This document shows, in pieces, positions 50,302 to 59,136 of a DNA stretch of 64,000 nucleotides. The stretch covers positions 62,001 through 126,000 of the forward strand of contig NZ_VKAA01000005.1 of the NCBI RefSeq assembly GCF_007096635.1, written 5' to 3'. A program made the translations under genes and the position numbers. Source of the stretch: Mycolicibacterium sp. 018/SC-01/001 (GTDB taxonomy: Bacteria > Actinomycetota > Actinomycetes > Mycobacteriales > Mycobacteriaceae). The notes beneath the pieces were generated by a model. It made no database searches. It had not been told where the DNA came from and saw only the letters and a list, made by a program, of their open reading frames with translations. Numbering within the stretch: the stretch's first letter is position 1; each line of letters opens with the position of its first letter.

Positions 50302-51411
50302 TCAGGCGGGTGTGTCGGCCAGTTCGCGGCCGATCCGCAACAACTGACCGGTGGCGCCACCGAGCGTGAACTCCGTCTGCTTGGCGGCCAGGAAGTATCG
50401 GTGCACGGGGTGGTCGGTGTCGATGCCGACGCCGCCGTGCACGTGAACAGCGGTGTGTGCCACACGGTGTCCCGCCTCGGCAGCCCAGAACGCGGCGCTG
50501 GCGACGTCGATGTCGGCGGGTAGGTCCTCTGAGGCGCGCCACGCGGCCTGGGTCACCGTCAGGCGCAGCCCCTTGATGTCGATGTAGCCATCGGCCAGCC
50601 GCGCCGACACCGCCTGGAAGCTGCCGATGGGACGGTCGAACTGTTCGCGTTCGCGGGCGTAGGTGGCTGTCATCTCCAGCGCGCGTTCGACCACGCCCAG
50701 CTGATAGGCGCTGCGGCCGAGCGCGCCCCGGGTGACGAGCCAGTCCACGACCTCGGGGCCGCCGATGCGGCGGTCGGCGGGCACGGTGACCTCGTGCAGG
50801 TCGAGTGCGCCGACGCTGCCGAGCCCCGTGGTGTCGAGTGCGGTGACCGTCAGCCCGCTGTCATTGGCGGCGATCAGGAAAACGCCGATGCCCGAATCGG
50901 TTTCGGCCGGCACGAGGAAGGCGTCGGCCTTCGGTGCGAACGGCACCAGCGTCCGCGCACCGGTGAGCGTGACCTCCGAACCCTCGGTGCGCGCCCGGAC
51001 CGGCCCCTCACCCATCTCGCCGTCGAGTGCGACCGTGAGGATCTTCTCCCCGCGTACGGCCGGAGCGGCGAATTCCTGCGCGACGGCGTCGGAGCCGAAC
51101 TTCGTCAAAGCTCCCGCGCCCAGCACGACGGACTCCAGGTACGGCACCGCGGCAAGCTGACGCCCGAGCGCCACCAGCACCGCCACCTCCTCGAGCACGC
51201 CGTACCCGCCGCCGCCCACCGCTTCCGGCGCGGTGGTCGACAGGATGTCGGCGTCGATCAGCTTGCGCCACAGCGCGTCATCGAAGCGACCGCCCTGCTG
51301 GGGCCCCAGCCCGTCGAGCTCCCGCTGATGCTCGGGCGTGCACACCGATTCGGTGATCGTGCGGACCAGTCCGCCGAGATCGTCACTGGCCTCTGTCGTC
51401 GAGAAATCCAT
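50302..51411 (-). CDS. fadE27: Acyl-CoA dehydrogenase subunit FadE27 (ChsE5)
   Basis: A 369-residue acyl-CoA dehydrogenase fold protein corresponding to Rv3505, the partner of FadE26. In M. tuberculosis FadE26-FadE27 (ChsE4-ChsE5) form an alpha2beta2 flavoenzyme that oxidises sterol side-chain CoA esters. Here the flavin and substrate segments are more divergent than in FadE26, as expected for the second subunit. ATG 51411 has AAGGGGA 8 bases upstream, and the fadE26 stop is 13 bases away. Confidence 0.9.
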   Translation of the reverse strand: MDFSTTEASDDLGGLVRTITESVCTPEHQRELDGLGPQQGGRFDDALWRKLIDADILSTTAPEAVGGGGYGVLEEVAVLVALGRQLAAVPYLESVVLGAGALTKFGSDAVAQEFAAPAVRGEKILTVALDGEMGEGPVRARTEGSEVTLTGARTLVPFAPKADAFLVPAETDSGIGVFLIAANDSGLTVTALDTTGLGSVGALDLHEVTVPADRRIGGPEVVDWLVTRGALGRSAYQLGVVERALEMTATYAREREQFDRPIGSFQAVSARLADGYIDIKGLRLTVTQAAWRASEDLPADIDVASAAFWAAEAGHRVAHTAVHVHGGVGIDTDHPVHRYFLAAKQTEFTLGGATGQLLRIGRELADTPA

Positions 51412-51424
51412 GTCGAAGGTCCCC

Positions 51425-52606
<1,182 letters not shown>

Positions 52607-52684
52607 CGCGATCCTCACTAGTCTGCGAGCCTGTACCCGGTGCCATCCCGGACGCCCGCGTGGATACCTCAGGTCTTCCCCGGT

Positions 52685-52698
52685 TGTAACACGTTCTA
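52685..52698. promoter_or_regulatory. KstR operator between fadE26 and fdxD
   Basis: TGTAACACGTTCTA matches the consensus exactly and is identical to the echA19/fadD19 site. It controls divergent operons: the six-gene fadE26 operon (minus) and fdxD-hsd4A (plus). TAGTCT at 52697-52702 may be the plus-strand -10. Confidence 0.9.
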
Positions 52699-52774
52699 GT
52701 CTTGGGGTCCAGGCTGGTGTCACACTGGGTGCTCTGCGAATCGGCCTACAGCCCTAGACCGTCAGGAGGAAGTC

Positions 52775-52966
52775 ATGCGAGTTGAAGTGGATCGTGACCG
52801 TTGCGAGGGCAATGCCGTGTGCGTCGGAATAGCGCCCGACCTGTTCGACCTCGATGACGAGGACTATGCGGTGGTCAAGGCCGATCCGGTGCCCGAAGGG
52901 GAGGAGGCGGTGGCCGAGCAGGCCATCATCGAATGCCCCCGGGCCGCCCTGATCCGGCACGACTAG
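52775..52966 (+). CDS. fdxD: [3Fe-4S] ferredoxin FdxD
   Basis: A 63-residue ferredoxin matching Rv3503c, with AGGAGGA ahead of ATG 52775. The cluster ligands are C10, C16 and C54; Asn13 replaces the fourth Cys of the CxxCxxC motif, so it should carry a [3Fe-4S] cluster, as do many P450 partners in mycobacteria. It is a plausible electron donor for CYP142 or other sterol P450s. It is followed by hsd4A 12 bases later in one operon. Confidence 0.93.
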   Translation: MRVEVDRDRCEGNAVCVGIAPDLFDLDDEDYAVVKADPVPEGEEAVAEQAIIECPRAALIRHD

Positions 52967-52978
52967 AGGTATTCGTAA

Positions 52979-53899
52979 GTGACTTCTCCGAAGACTGATA
53001 TCGATCTGTCCGGACGCGTTGCGGTCGTCACCGGAGCCGCCGCCGGACTGGGCCGGGCCGAGGCCGTCGGCCTGGCGCGCGCCGGGGCCACCGTGGTGGT
53101 CAACGACATCGCCCCCGCGCTCGACCGCTCCGATGTTCTCGACGAGATCGCGCAGGTCGGCGCCAAGGGAGTCGCCGTTGCCGGCGACATCAGCGAGCGC
53201 TCCACCGCCGACGAGCTCGTCGAGACCGCGGACGGCCTCGGCGGTCTCGGCATCGTGGTCAACAACGCCGGTATCACCCGCGACCGCATTCTGTTCAACA
53301 TGACCGACGAGGAATGGGACGCGGTCATCAACGTGCACCTGCGCGGGCACTTCCTGCTGACGCGCAACGCCGCGACGTACTGGCGGTCGAAGGCCAAGGC
53401 CGGTGACGGCACTGTCTACGGCCGCATCGTCAACACGTCGTCGGAGGCCGGACTGTCGGGCCCTATCGGGCAGCCCAATTACGGTGCGGCGAAGGCGGGC
53501 ATCACCGCGCTGACGCTGTCGGCGGCACGTGCCCTGGGACGCTTCGGCGTCCGGGCGAACGCGATCGCACCGCGGGCCCGGACGGCGATGACGGCGGGCG
53601 TGTTCGGTGACGCGCCGGAGTTGCCGGAGGGTGGAGTCGATCCGCTGTCACCCGAGCACGTGGTCAACCTCGTGCGGTTCCTCGCGTCTCCTGCCGCCGA
53701 AGCCGTCAACGGACAGCTGTTCATCGTCTATGGTCCGACGGTGACGCTCCTTGCAGCGCCGACGACAGAGAAGCAGTTCAGTGCCGACGGCGACGAATGG
53801 GACCCGTCCGCGTTGTCGACAACACTGCAGGATTACTTTGCTGATCGCGACCCGGAGAAGAGCTTCTCGGCGGCGATGGGGCTCGGCGACCGAGACTGA
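52979..53899 (+). CDS. hsd4A: Side-chain 17beta/22-hydroxysteroid dehydrogenase Hsd4A
   Basis: A 306-residue SDR matching Rv3502c (ChsB1). TGAAAGLG (~18-25) is the NAD motif, NNAG follows at about 92, and the catalytic Ser...YGAAK (Y-x3-K) around 150-172. It oxidises the side-chain hydroxyacyl-CoA intermediate of cholesterol and can act on the C17 hydroxyl. GTG 52979 has AGAGG about 9 bases upstream. A long C-terminal extension after the SDR core (about residues 255-306) is typical of this group. The mce4 promoter region follows. Confidence 0.92.
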   Translation: MTSPKTDIDLSGRVAVVTGAAAGLGRAEAVGLARAGATVVVNDIAPALDRSDVLDEIAQVGAKGVAVAGDISERSTADELVETADGLGGLGIVVNNAGITRDRILFNMTDEEWDAVINVHLRGHFLLTRNAATYWRSKAKAGDGTVYGRIVNTSSEAGLSGPIGQPNYGAAKAGITALTLSAARALGRFGVRANAIAPRARTAMTAGVFGDAPELPEGGVDPLSPEHVVNLVRFLASPAAEAVNGQLFIVYGPTVTLLAAPTTEKQFSADGDEWDPSALSTTLQDYFADRDPEKSFSAAMGLGDRD

Positions 53900-53929
53900 C
53901 AGTCTCTGTTGTCACAGCCACTTTGCAGG

Positions 53930-53943
53930 TAGAACGTGTTCTA
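53930..53943. promoter_or_regulatory. Distal KstR operator upstream of mce4
   Basis: TAGAACGTGTTCTA matches the consensus exactly, 30 bases after the hsd4A stop and 88 bases before the second site at 54018. Confidence 0.88.
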
Positions 53944-54009
53944 GAATGACCTGCGTCACACATGCTCTGAACAGCGTAAACATAACAATATGTGGGCGAT
54001 TACCGGTCT

Positions 54010-54039
54010 TTGACACTGCGAACGTGTTCTAGTTAGTAT
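54010..54039 (+). promoter_or_regulatory. mce4 promoter with a KstR-like site in its spacer
   Basis: TTGACA (54010-54015) and TAGTAT (54034-54039) are 18 bases apart. The spacer contains GCGAACGTGTTCTA (54018-54031), which fits the KstR consensus except for the first base. A repressor here would exclude RNA polymerase. Transcription should start near 54046, giving a leader of about 115 bases before the yrbE4A TTG. Confidence 0.8.
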
Positions 54040-54159
54040 GATCCGGCTCACGGGAGGCAGCGCTGGGTGCAGGGGTGAGACCCCGACGCAGACGGCTTCT
54101 CGGTAAGAGTTCGCCAGGCGCACATTGTCGACACCGTCGGACCGAGATCGGAGCAGAGG

Positions 54160-54924
54160 TTGATCGAACAGCTTGCGGCGCCCGCGCGGGCCGTGGGCGG
54201 GTTCGTCGAGATGTCCTTGGACACGTTCGCCAAGTCGTTCCGTCGCCCGTTCCAGTTCCGTGAATTCCTGGATCAGACGTGGATGATCGCGCGGGTGTCG
54301 CTGGTGCCCACACTGCTGGTGGCGATCCCGTTCACGGTGTTGGTGGCGTTCACGCTCAACATCTTGTTGCGGGAGATCGGCGCGGCGGATCTGTCGGGTG
54401 CGGGCACGGCGTTCGGCACGATCACCCAGCTGGGGCCGGTGGTGACGGTGCTGGTGGTCGCCGGTGCCGGTGCGACGGCGATCTGTGCCGATCTGGGCGC
54501 GCGCACGATCCGTGAGGAGATCGACGCGATGCGGGTGCTGGGCATCGACCCGATCCAGCGGCTCGTGGTGCCCCGCGTGCTGGCCTCGACGTTCGTGGCG
54601 TTGCTGCTCAACGGTCTGGTCTGCCTGATCGGTCTGGCGGGCGGTTACGTGTTCTCGGTGTTCCTGCAGGGGGTGAACCCGGGCGCGTTCATCAACGGGT
54701 TGACTGTGCTGACCGGGCTCGGGGAACTGGTGCTCGCGGAGATCAAGGCGCTGTTGTTCGGGGTGGTCGCCGGGTTGGTGGGCTGCTACCGCGGGTTGAC
54801 CGTCAAGGGCGGCCCCAAGGGTGTGGGTAACGCGGTCAACGAGACCGTGGTCTATGCGTTCATCTGCCTGTTCGTGATCAACGTGATCATGACGGCCGTC
54901 GGGGTCCGGGTGTTGGCGCGATGA
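54160..54924 (+). CDS. yrbE4A: Mce4 permease subunit YrbE4A
   Basis: A 254-residue MlaE/YrbE-type permease with about five helices, near-identical over long stretches to Rv3501c. The conserved EEIDAMRVLGIDPI loop would contact the shared ATPase MceG, which is not in this window. YrbE4A and YrbE4B form the membrane channel of the Mce4 sterol importer. Translation starts at TTG 54160 (MIEQLAAPARAVGGF), with GGAG 7 bases upstream. Its TGA begins the small junction element that follows. Confidence 0.95.
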   Translation: MIEQLAAPARAVGGFVEMSLDTFAKSFRRPFQFREFLDQTWMIARVSLVPTLLVAIPFTVLVAFTLNILLREIGAADLSGAGTAFGTITQLGPVVTVLVVAGAGATAICADLGARTIREEIDAMRVLGIDPIQRLVVPRVLASTFVALLLNGLVCLIGLAGGYVFSVFLQGVNPGAFINGLTVLTGLGELVLAEIKALLFGVVAGLVGCYRGLTVKGGPKGVGNAVNETVVYAFICLFVINVIMTAVGVRVLAR

Positions 54925-54956
54925 GCGTTTACGCGAAGAGCAGAGGGCTCCGATGA
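54921..54956 (+). CDS. Possible 11-codon micro-ORF between yrbE4A and yrbE4B
   Basis: ATG 54921 overlaps the yrbE4A stop (ATGA), and the reading frame MSVYAKSRGLR ends in a TGA that overlaps the yrbE4B ATG (ATGA). It fills the junction exactly and carries the AGAGGG that can serve as the yrbE4B ribosome site. It begins with the same element found at mce4A/mce4B and at the second kstD start. It may be a coupling device rather than a functional peptide. Confidence 0.45.
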   Translation: MSVYAKSRGLR

Positions 54957-55795
54957 GCTACGACCTCACGCTGCGGTTCCGGCGCGCGTTCAGCGGTGTC
55001 CCCAAGGTCGTCGACGGTGTGGGCGAGCAGGCGCTGTTCTACGGCGAATCGGTCAAATACATCCCCAACGCACTCACCCGGTACCGCAAGGAAACGATCC
55101 GGCTGATCGCCGAGATGACCATGGGCACCGGCGCATTGGTCATGATCGGTGGCACCGTCGGGGTGGCGGCGTTCATGACCCTGGCCTCCGGCGGCGTCAT
55201 CGCCGTGCAGGGCTACTCATCGCTGGGCAACATCGGCATCGAAGCGCTGACGGGCTTCCTGTCGGCGTTTCTGAACGTGCGCATCGTCGCCCCGGTGATC
55301 GCCGGGATCGCGCTCGCGGCCACGATCGGTGCCGGCGCGACGGCGCAGCTGGGCGCGATGCGGGTGGCCGAGGAGATCGACGCGGTGGAATCGATGGCCG
55401 TGCACGCGGTCTCGTATCTGGTCTCGACCCGGCTGATCGCCGGCCTGATCGCCATCGTTCCGCTGTATGCGCTGTCGGTGCTCGCGGCGTTCTTCGCCGC
55501 CCGGTTCACCACCGTCTACATCAACGGCCAATCCGCGGGTCTGTACGACCACTACTTCAACACCTTCCTGGTGCCCAGCGACCTGCTGTGGTCGTTCCTG
55601 CAAGCCATCGTCATGTCGGTGGCGGTGATGCTGGTCCACACCTACTACGGCTTCAACGCTTCCGGCGGCCCGGTCGGGGTCGGCATCGCCGTCGGCCAAG
55701 CCGTGCGTACCTCCCTGATCGTCGTCGTGACGATCGTGCTGTTCATCTCCCTGGCCGTCTACGGCGCCTCGGGCAACTTCAACCTCTCCGGATAG
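54953..55795 (+). CDS. yrbE4B: Mce4 permease subunit YrbE4B
   Basis: A 280-residue second permease of the MlaE/YrbE fold, matching Rv3500c. The EEIDAVESMAV loop corresponds to the YrbE4A EEID motif, and the helices (IGGTVGVAAFMTLASGGVIAVQ, VIAGIALAATIGAGATAQLGAM) are typical. ATG 54953 lies within an ATGA overlap with the micro-ORF, and AGAGGG is 5-6 bases upstream. It pairs with YrbE4A. Confidence 0.95.
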   Translation: MSYDLTLRFRRAFSGVPKVVDGVGEQALFYGESVKYIPNALTRYRKETIRLIAEMTMGTGALVMIGGTVGVAAFMTLASGGVIAVQGYSSLGNIGIEALTGFLSAFLNVRIVAPVIAGIALAATIGAGATAQLGAMRVAEEIDAVESMAVHAVSYLVSTRLIAGLIAIVPLYALSVLAAFFAARFTTVYINGQSAGLYDHYFNTFLVPSDLLWSFLQAIVMSVAVMLVHTYYGFNASGGPVGVGIAVGQAVRTSLIVVVTIVLFISLAVYGASGNFNLSG

Positions 55796-55807
55796 GACAC
55801 CACGACC

Positions 55808-57010
55808 ATGGCCAACGGTGACGCCAAGCGCAGCCACGTGAGGATCGCTGCCGCGATCCTCGCGGTGGTGGTGCTCGCCGCCGTGGTGTTCACCTACCTG
55901 TCGTACACGGCGGCCTTCACCTCCACCGACAAGGTGACGGTGCTCTCGCCCCGCGCCGGTCTGGTGATGGAGACCAAGGCCAAGGTGAAATACCGCGGTA
56001 TCCAGGTCGGCGAAGTCGAATCGATCGACTACGCCGGGCAGGACGCAAAGTTGACGCTGGCCATCCGCAGCGACGACATGCGCTACATCCCGAGCAATGC
56101 GCCGGTCCGCATCGCCGGGAACACGATCTTCGGCGCCAAGTCGGTGGAGTTCCTGACCCCTGCGGATCCGGACCGTACGCCGCTGCGACCGGGCACCCAG
56201 GTGCAGGCCAAAGACGTTCAGCTCGAGGTCAACACGCTGTTCCAGACGCTGACCGATGTGCTCGGCAAGATCGACCCGGTCGACCTCAACGCGACGTTGT
56301 CGGCGCTCGCCGAAGGTCTGCGCGGGCACGGCGACGACCTCGGAGCCGGGTTGTCGGGTCTCAATTACTATCTGCAGCAGCTCAATCCGAAGCTGCCCAC
56401 GCTGCAGGAGGATTTCCGCAAAGCCGGGATCGTGACCAACATCTACGGTGACGCTGCGCCCGATCTGGCGAAGATCTTCGACTACGCGCCAACGGTCAGC
56501 AACACGGTGGTCGACGAGCAGGACAACCTCAACGCGACGCTGTTGGCGGCCACCGGTCTTGGCAACAATGCCGCCGACACCCTCGAGCCCGGGGCGGACA
56601 ACTTCATCGCCGCTGTCCAGCGGTTGCGGGCGCCGCTGAAGGTGGTTGGCGATTACTCGCCGGAGTTCGGCTGCGTGCTCAAGGGCATAACGGTCGCGAT
56701 CAACCGGTTCGCGCCGATCATCGGTGGCATACGGCCCGGCTTGTTCGTGTCGTCGAGCTTCATCCCCGGCTCGCCGGCCTACACGTATCCGGAGAGCCTG
56801 CCGATCGTCAACGCCTCCGGTGGACCGAACTGCCGCGGCTTGCCGGATGCTCCGAGCAAGCAGTACGGCGGATCGTGGTGGCACAGCCCATTCCTGGTGA
56901 CTGACAACGCCTACGTGCCCTTCCAGCCGAACACCGAGTTGCAGTTCGACGCACCCTCGACGCTGCAGTTCCTGTTCAACGGGGCCTTCGCTGAACGGGA
57001 CGATTTCTGA
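55808..57010 (+). CDS. mce4A: Mce4A substrate-binding subunit
   Basis: A 400-residue Mce protein matching Rv3499c. It has an N-terminal membrane anchor (~15-33, AAILAVVVLAAVVFTYLSY), the MCE domain (~38-115, AKVKYRGIQVGEVESIDY), a long helical domain that forms the hexameric tube, and a C-terminal region with paired Cys (FGCVLKG, PNCRGL). It helps shuttle sterols through the cell envelope. ATG 55808 follows yrbE4B by 12 bases. Its TGA overlaps the next micro-ORF by one base. Confidence 0.95.
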   Translation: MANGDAKRSHVRIAAAILAVVVLAAVVFTYLSYTAAFTSTDKVTVLSPRAGLVMETKAKVKYRGIQVGEVESIDYAGQDAKLTLAIRSDDMRYIPSNAPVRIAGNTIFGAKSVEFLTPADPDRTPLRPGTQVQAKDVQLEVNTLFQTLTDVLGKIDPVDLNATLSALAEGLRGHGDDLGAGLSGLNYYLQQLNPKLPTLQEDFRKAGIVTNIYGDAAPDLAKIFDYAPTVSNTVVDEQDNLNATLLAATGLGNNAADTLEPGADNFIAAVQRLRAPLKVVGDYSPEFGCVLKGITVAINRFAPIIGGIRPGLFVSSSFIPGSPAYTYPESLPIVNASGGPNCRGLPDAPSKQYGGSWWHSPFLVTDNAYVPFQPNTELQFDAPSTLQFLFNGAFAERDDF

Positions 57011-57042
57011 TGAGCGCTTGCGCGAAGAAGCGACGGCTCTGA
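57010..57042 (+). CDS. Possible 10-codon micro-ORF between mce4A and mce4B
   Basis: ATG 57010 overlaps the last base of the mce4A stop (TGATG). The frame MSACAKKRRL ends with a TGA whose last base begins the mce4B ATG (TGATG again). Core bases ATGAGCGCTTGCGCGAAGA are shared with the yrbE4A/yrbE4B junction and the second kstD start. The element fits the gap exactly and could couple translation across it. Confidence 0.45.
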   Translation: MSACAKKRRL

Positions 57043-58085
57043 TGGCGCGCAGACTCGGTGCGCACGACCGCACCATGATCAATGTCGGGGTGTTCACCGT
57101 CGTGATGCTGCTCATCGCCGCCATGCTGGTCGTGGTATTCGGCGAGTTCCGGTTCGGCTCGGACAAGGACTACCACGCGACGTTCACCGACGCCTCGCGG
57201 CTCAAAGCCGGCCAAGACGTGCGGATCGCCGGAGTGCCGGTCGGCGCGGTCAAAGACGTCACGCTCAACGACGACAACACCGTCGATGTCGCGTTCACCC
57301 TCAACGAGCGCTACCAGCTGTACACCTCGAGCAAGGCCCAGGTCCGCTACGAGAACCTGGTGGGCGACCGGTACCTGGAGATTGCCTCCGGCCCAGGAGA
57401 TCTGGTCAAGCTGCCGCCCGGCGGCACCATCACCAACACCGCACCCGCGCTCGACCTGGACGCTCTGCTCGGCGGTCTGAAGCCCGTCTTCAAAGGCCTG
57501 GACGGGCAGAAGATCAACGAGGTCAGCAACGCCATCATCGAACTGCTGCAGGGCAAAGGCGGCGCGCTGTCGCAGATGTTGTCCTCCACCAGTGCGTTCA
57601 CCCAGGACCTGGCCGCGCGGGATCAGCTGATCGGGGACCTGATCACCCATCTGAACACCGTGCTGGGCACGGTCGACGAGAAGGGCGCCGAGTTCGACGC
57701 GACGGTGGACAAGCTGCAGAAGGTGATCACCGGGCTGGCGCAGGGGCGCGACCCGATCGCCGGCGCGATCGGTCCGCTCGCATCGGCCACCAACGATCTG
57801 ACGGAGACCCTGGAGAAGAGCCGCCGGCCACTGCAGGGAGTGCTCGAAAACGTGCGGCCGCTGGCTCAGCGGCTCGACGAGCGCAAGGCAGACGTCAACA
57901 AGGTCATCGAGCCGCTCGCGGAGAATTACATGCGGCTCAACGCCCTCGGCGCGTACGGGTCGTTCTTCAACATCTACTACTGCTCGATCCGCATGAAGAT
58001 CAACGGTCCCGCCGGGAGCGACATCCTGATCCCGTTCGGCGGCCCGCCGGATCCGTCGAAGGGGAGGTGCTCTGAGAATGGCTAG
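57042..58085 (+). CDS. mce4B: Mce4B subunit
   Basis: A 347-residue Mce protein matching Rv3498c. A basic start (MARRLGAHDR) leads into the membrane anchor (~14-34), then the MCE domain (ASRLKAGQDVRIAGVPVGAVKDV, ~50-72) and a long helical region. ATG 57042 is chosen because family members start MARR-like and the codon abuts the micro-ORF stop; no clear ribosome site is present, so reinitiation is likely. It overlaps mce4C by 8 bases. Confidence 0.93.
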   Translation: MARRLGAHDRTMINVGVFTVVMLLIAAMLVVVFGEFRFGSDKDYHATFTDASRLKAGQDVRIAGVPVGAVKDVTLNDDNTVDVAFTLNERYQLYTSSKAQVRYENLVGDRYLEIASGPGDLVKLPPGGTITNTAPALDLDALLGGLKPVFKGLDGQKINEVSNAIIELLQGKGGALSQMLSSTSAFTQDLAARDQLIGDLITHLNTVLGTVDEKGAEFDATVDKLQKVITGLAQGRDPIAGAIGPLASATNDLTETLEKSRRPLQGVLENVRPLAQRLDERKADVNKVIEPLAENYMRLNALGAYGSFFNIYYCSIRMKINGPAGSDILIPFGGPPDPSKGRCSENG

Positions 58086-59136
58086 ACCTGACAGCGGAAA
58101 CCCGTTGCGTACCGGCATCTTCGGCATCGTCCTGGTGACCTGCCTGGTCCTGGTGTCGTTCGGCTACAGCAACCTGCCGTTCATGCCGCAGGGCAAACCG
58201 TACGAAGCGTTCTTCACCGACGCCGGTGGCATCTCGCCGGGTAACGACGTCAACGTCTCGGGAATCAACGTCGGCAATGTCAAGAGCGTGGCGCTGGCCG
58301 GCGACACCGCGAAGGTGACGTTCACCGTCGATCGCAAGATCCGCGTCGGCGACCAGTCACTGGTCGCGATCAAGACCGACACGGTGCTGGGAGAGAAGTC
58401 GCTGGCCGTGACACCCAAGGGCGCGGGGTCGGTGACCACGATCCCCGTCGGCCGCACCACGACCCCGTACACGCTCAACACCGCCCTGCAGGATCTGGGA
58501 CAGAACGCCAGTGAGTTGGACAAGCCACGGTTCGAGCAGGCACTGCAGACGCTGACCGACTCACTGCGTGACGCCAAGCCCCAGCTGCGCGGTGCGCTCG
58601 ACGGGGTCACGAACCTGTCGCGCAGCCTCAACAAGCGCGATGAGGCGCTCGAGCAGCTGCTGACGCACGCCAAGCGGGTCACCGATACGTTGGCTCAGCG
58701 GTCCGGCCAGGTCAATCAGCTGATCATCGACGGCAACATGTTGTTCGCCGCACTGGACGAGCGCCGCCAGGCGTTGAGTAACCTGATCACTGGCATCGAC
58801 GATGTCTCACAGCAGCTTTCGGGGTTCGTCGCCGACAACAAGCGTGAGTTCGGCCCGGTGTTGGAGAAACTGAACCTGGTGATGGACAACCTGTTGGAGC
58901 GGCGCGAGCACATCGGTGAGGCGCTCAAGCGGCTGCCGCCGTACGCGACCACACTCGGGGAGGTGGTCGGCTCGGGGCCCGGCTTCCAGATCAACCTGTA
59001 CGGACTCCCTCCCGCCACGATCTCCGAGGTGCTGCTCGACACCTACTTCCAGCCGGGCAAATTGCCTGACAGCCTCGCCGACTACCTGCGCGGATTGATT
59101 TCCGAGCGGCTCATCATCAGGCCTAAGTCACCATGA
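58078..59136 (+). CDS. mce4C: Mce4C subunit
   Basis: A 352-residue Mce protein matching Rv3497c, with anchor (~10-28, IFGIVLVTCLVLVSFGYS), MCE domain (GGISPGNDVNVSGINVGNVKSV, ~48-70) and helical barrel segments (LNKRDEALEQLLTHAKRVTDTLAQR). ATG 58078, overlapping mce4B by 8 bases. It is one of the six different subunits of the heterohexameric sterol conduit. Confidence 0.94.
   Translation: MARPDSGNPLRTGIFGIVLVTCLVLVSFGYSNLPFMPQGKPYEAFFTDAGGISPGNDVNVSGINVGNVKSVALAGDTAKVTFTVDRKIRVGDQSLVAIKTDTVLGEKSLAVTPKGAGSVTTIPVGRTTTPYTLNTALQDLGQNASELDKPRFEQALQTLTDSLRDAKPQLRGALDGVTNLSRSLNKRDEALEQLLTHAKRVTDTLAQRSGQVNQLIIDGNMLFAALDERRQALSNLITGIDDVSQQLSGFVADNKREFGPVLEKLNLVMDNLLERREHIGEALKRLPPYATTLGEVVGSGPGFQINLYGLPPATISEVLLDTYFQPGKLPDSLADYLRGLISERLIIRPKSP

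Noticed and set aside
54018..54031. Perfect KstR operator at the mce4 promoter
   Set aside because: The first base is G, not T, so I record it as a near-match within the promoter rather than as an exact site.
55217..57166. 649-codon minus-strand frame opposite yrbE4B and mce4A
   Set aside because: Both plus-strand genes are near-exact family matches; the antisense frame is a high-GC artefact.
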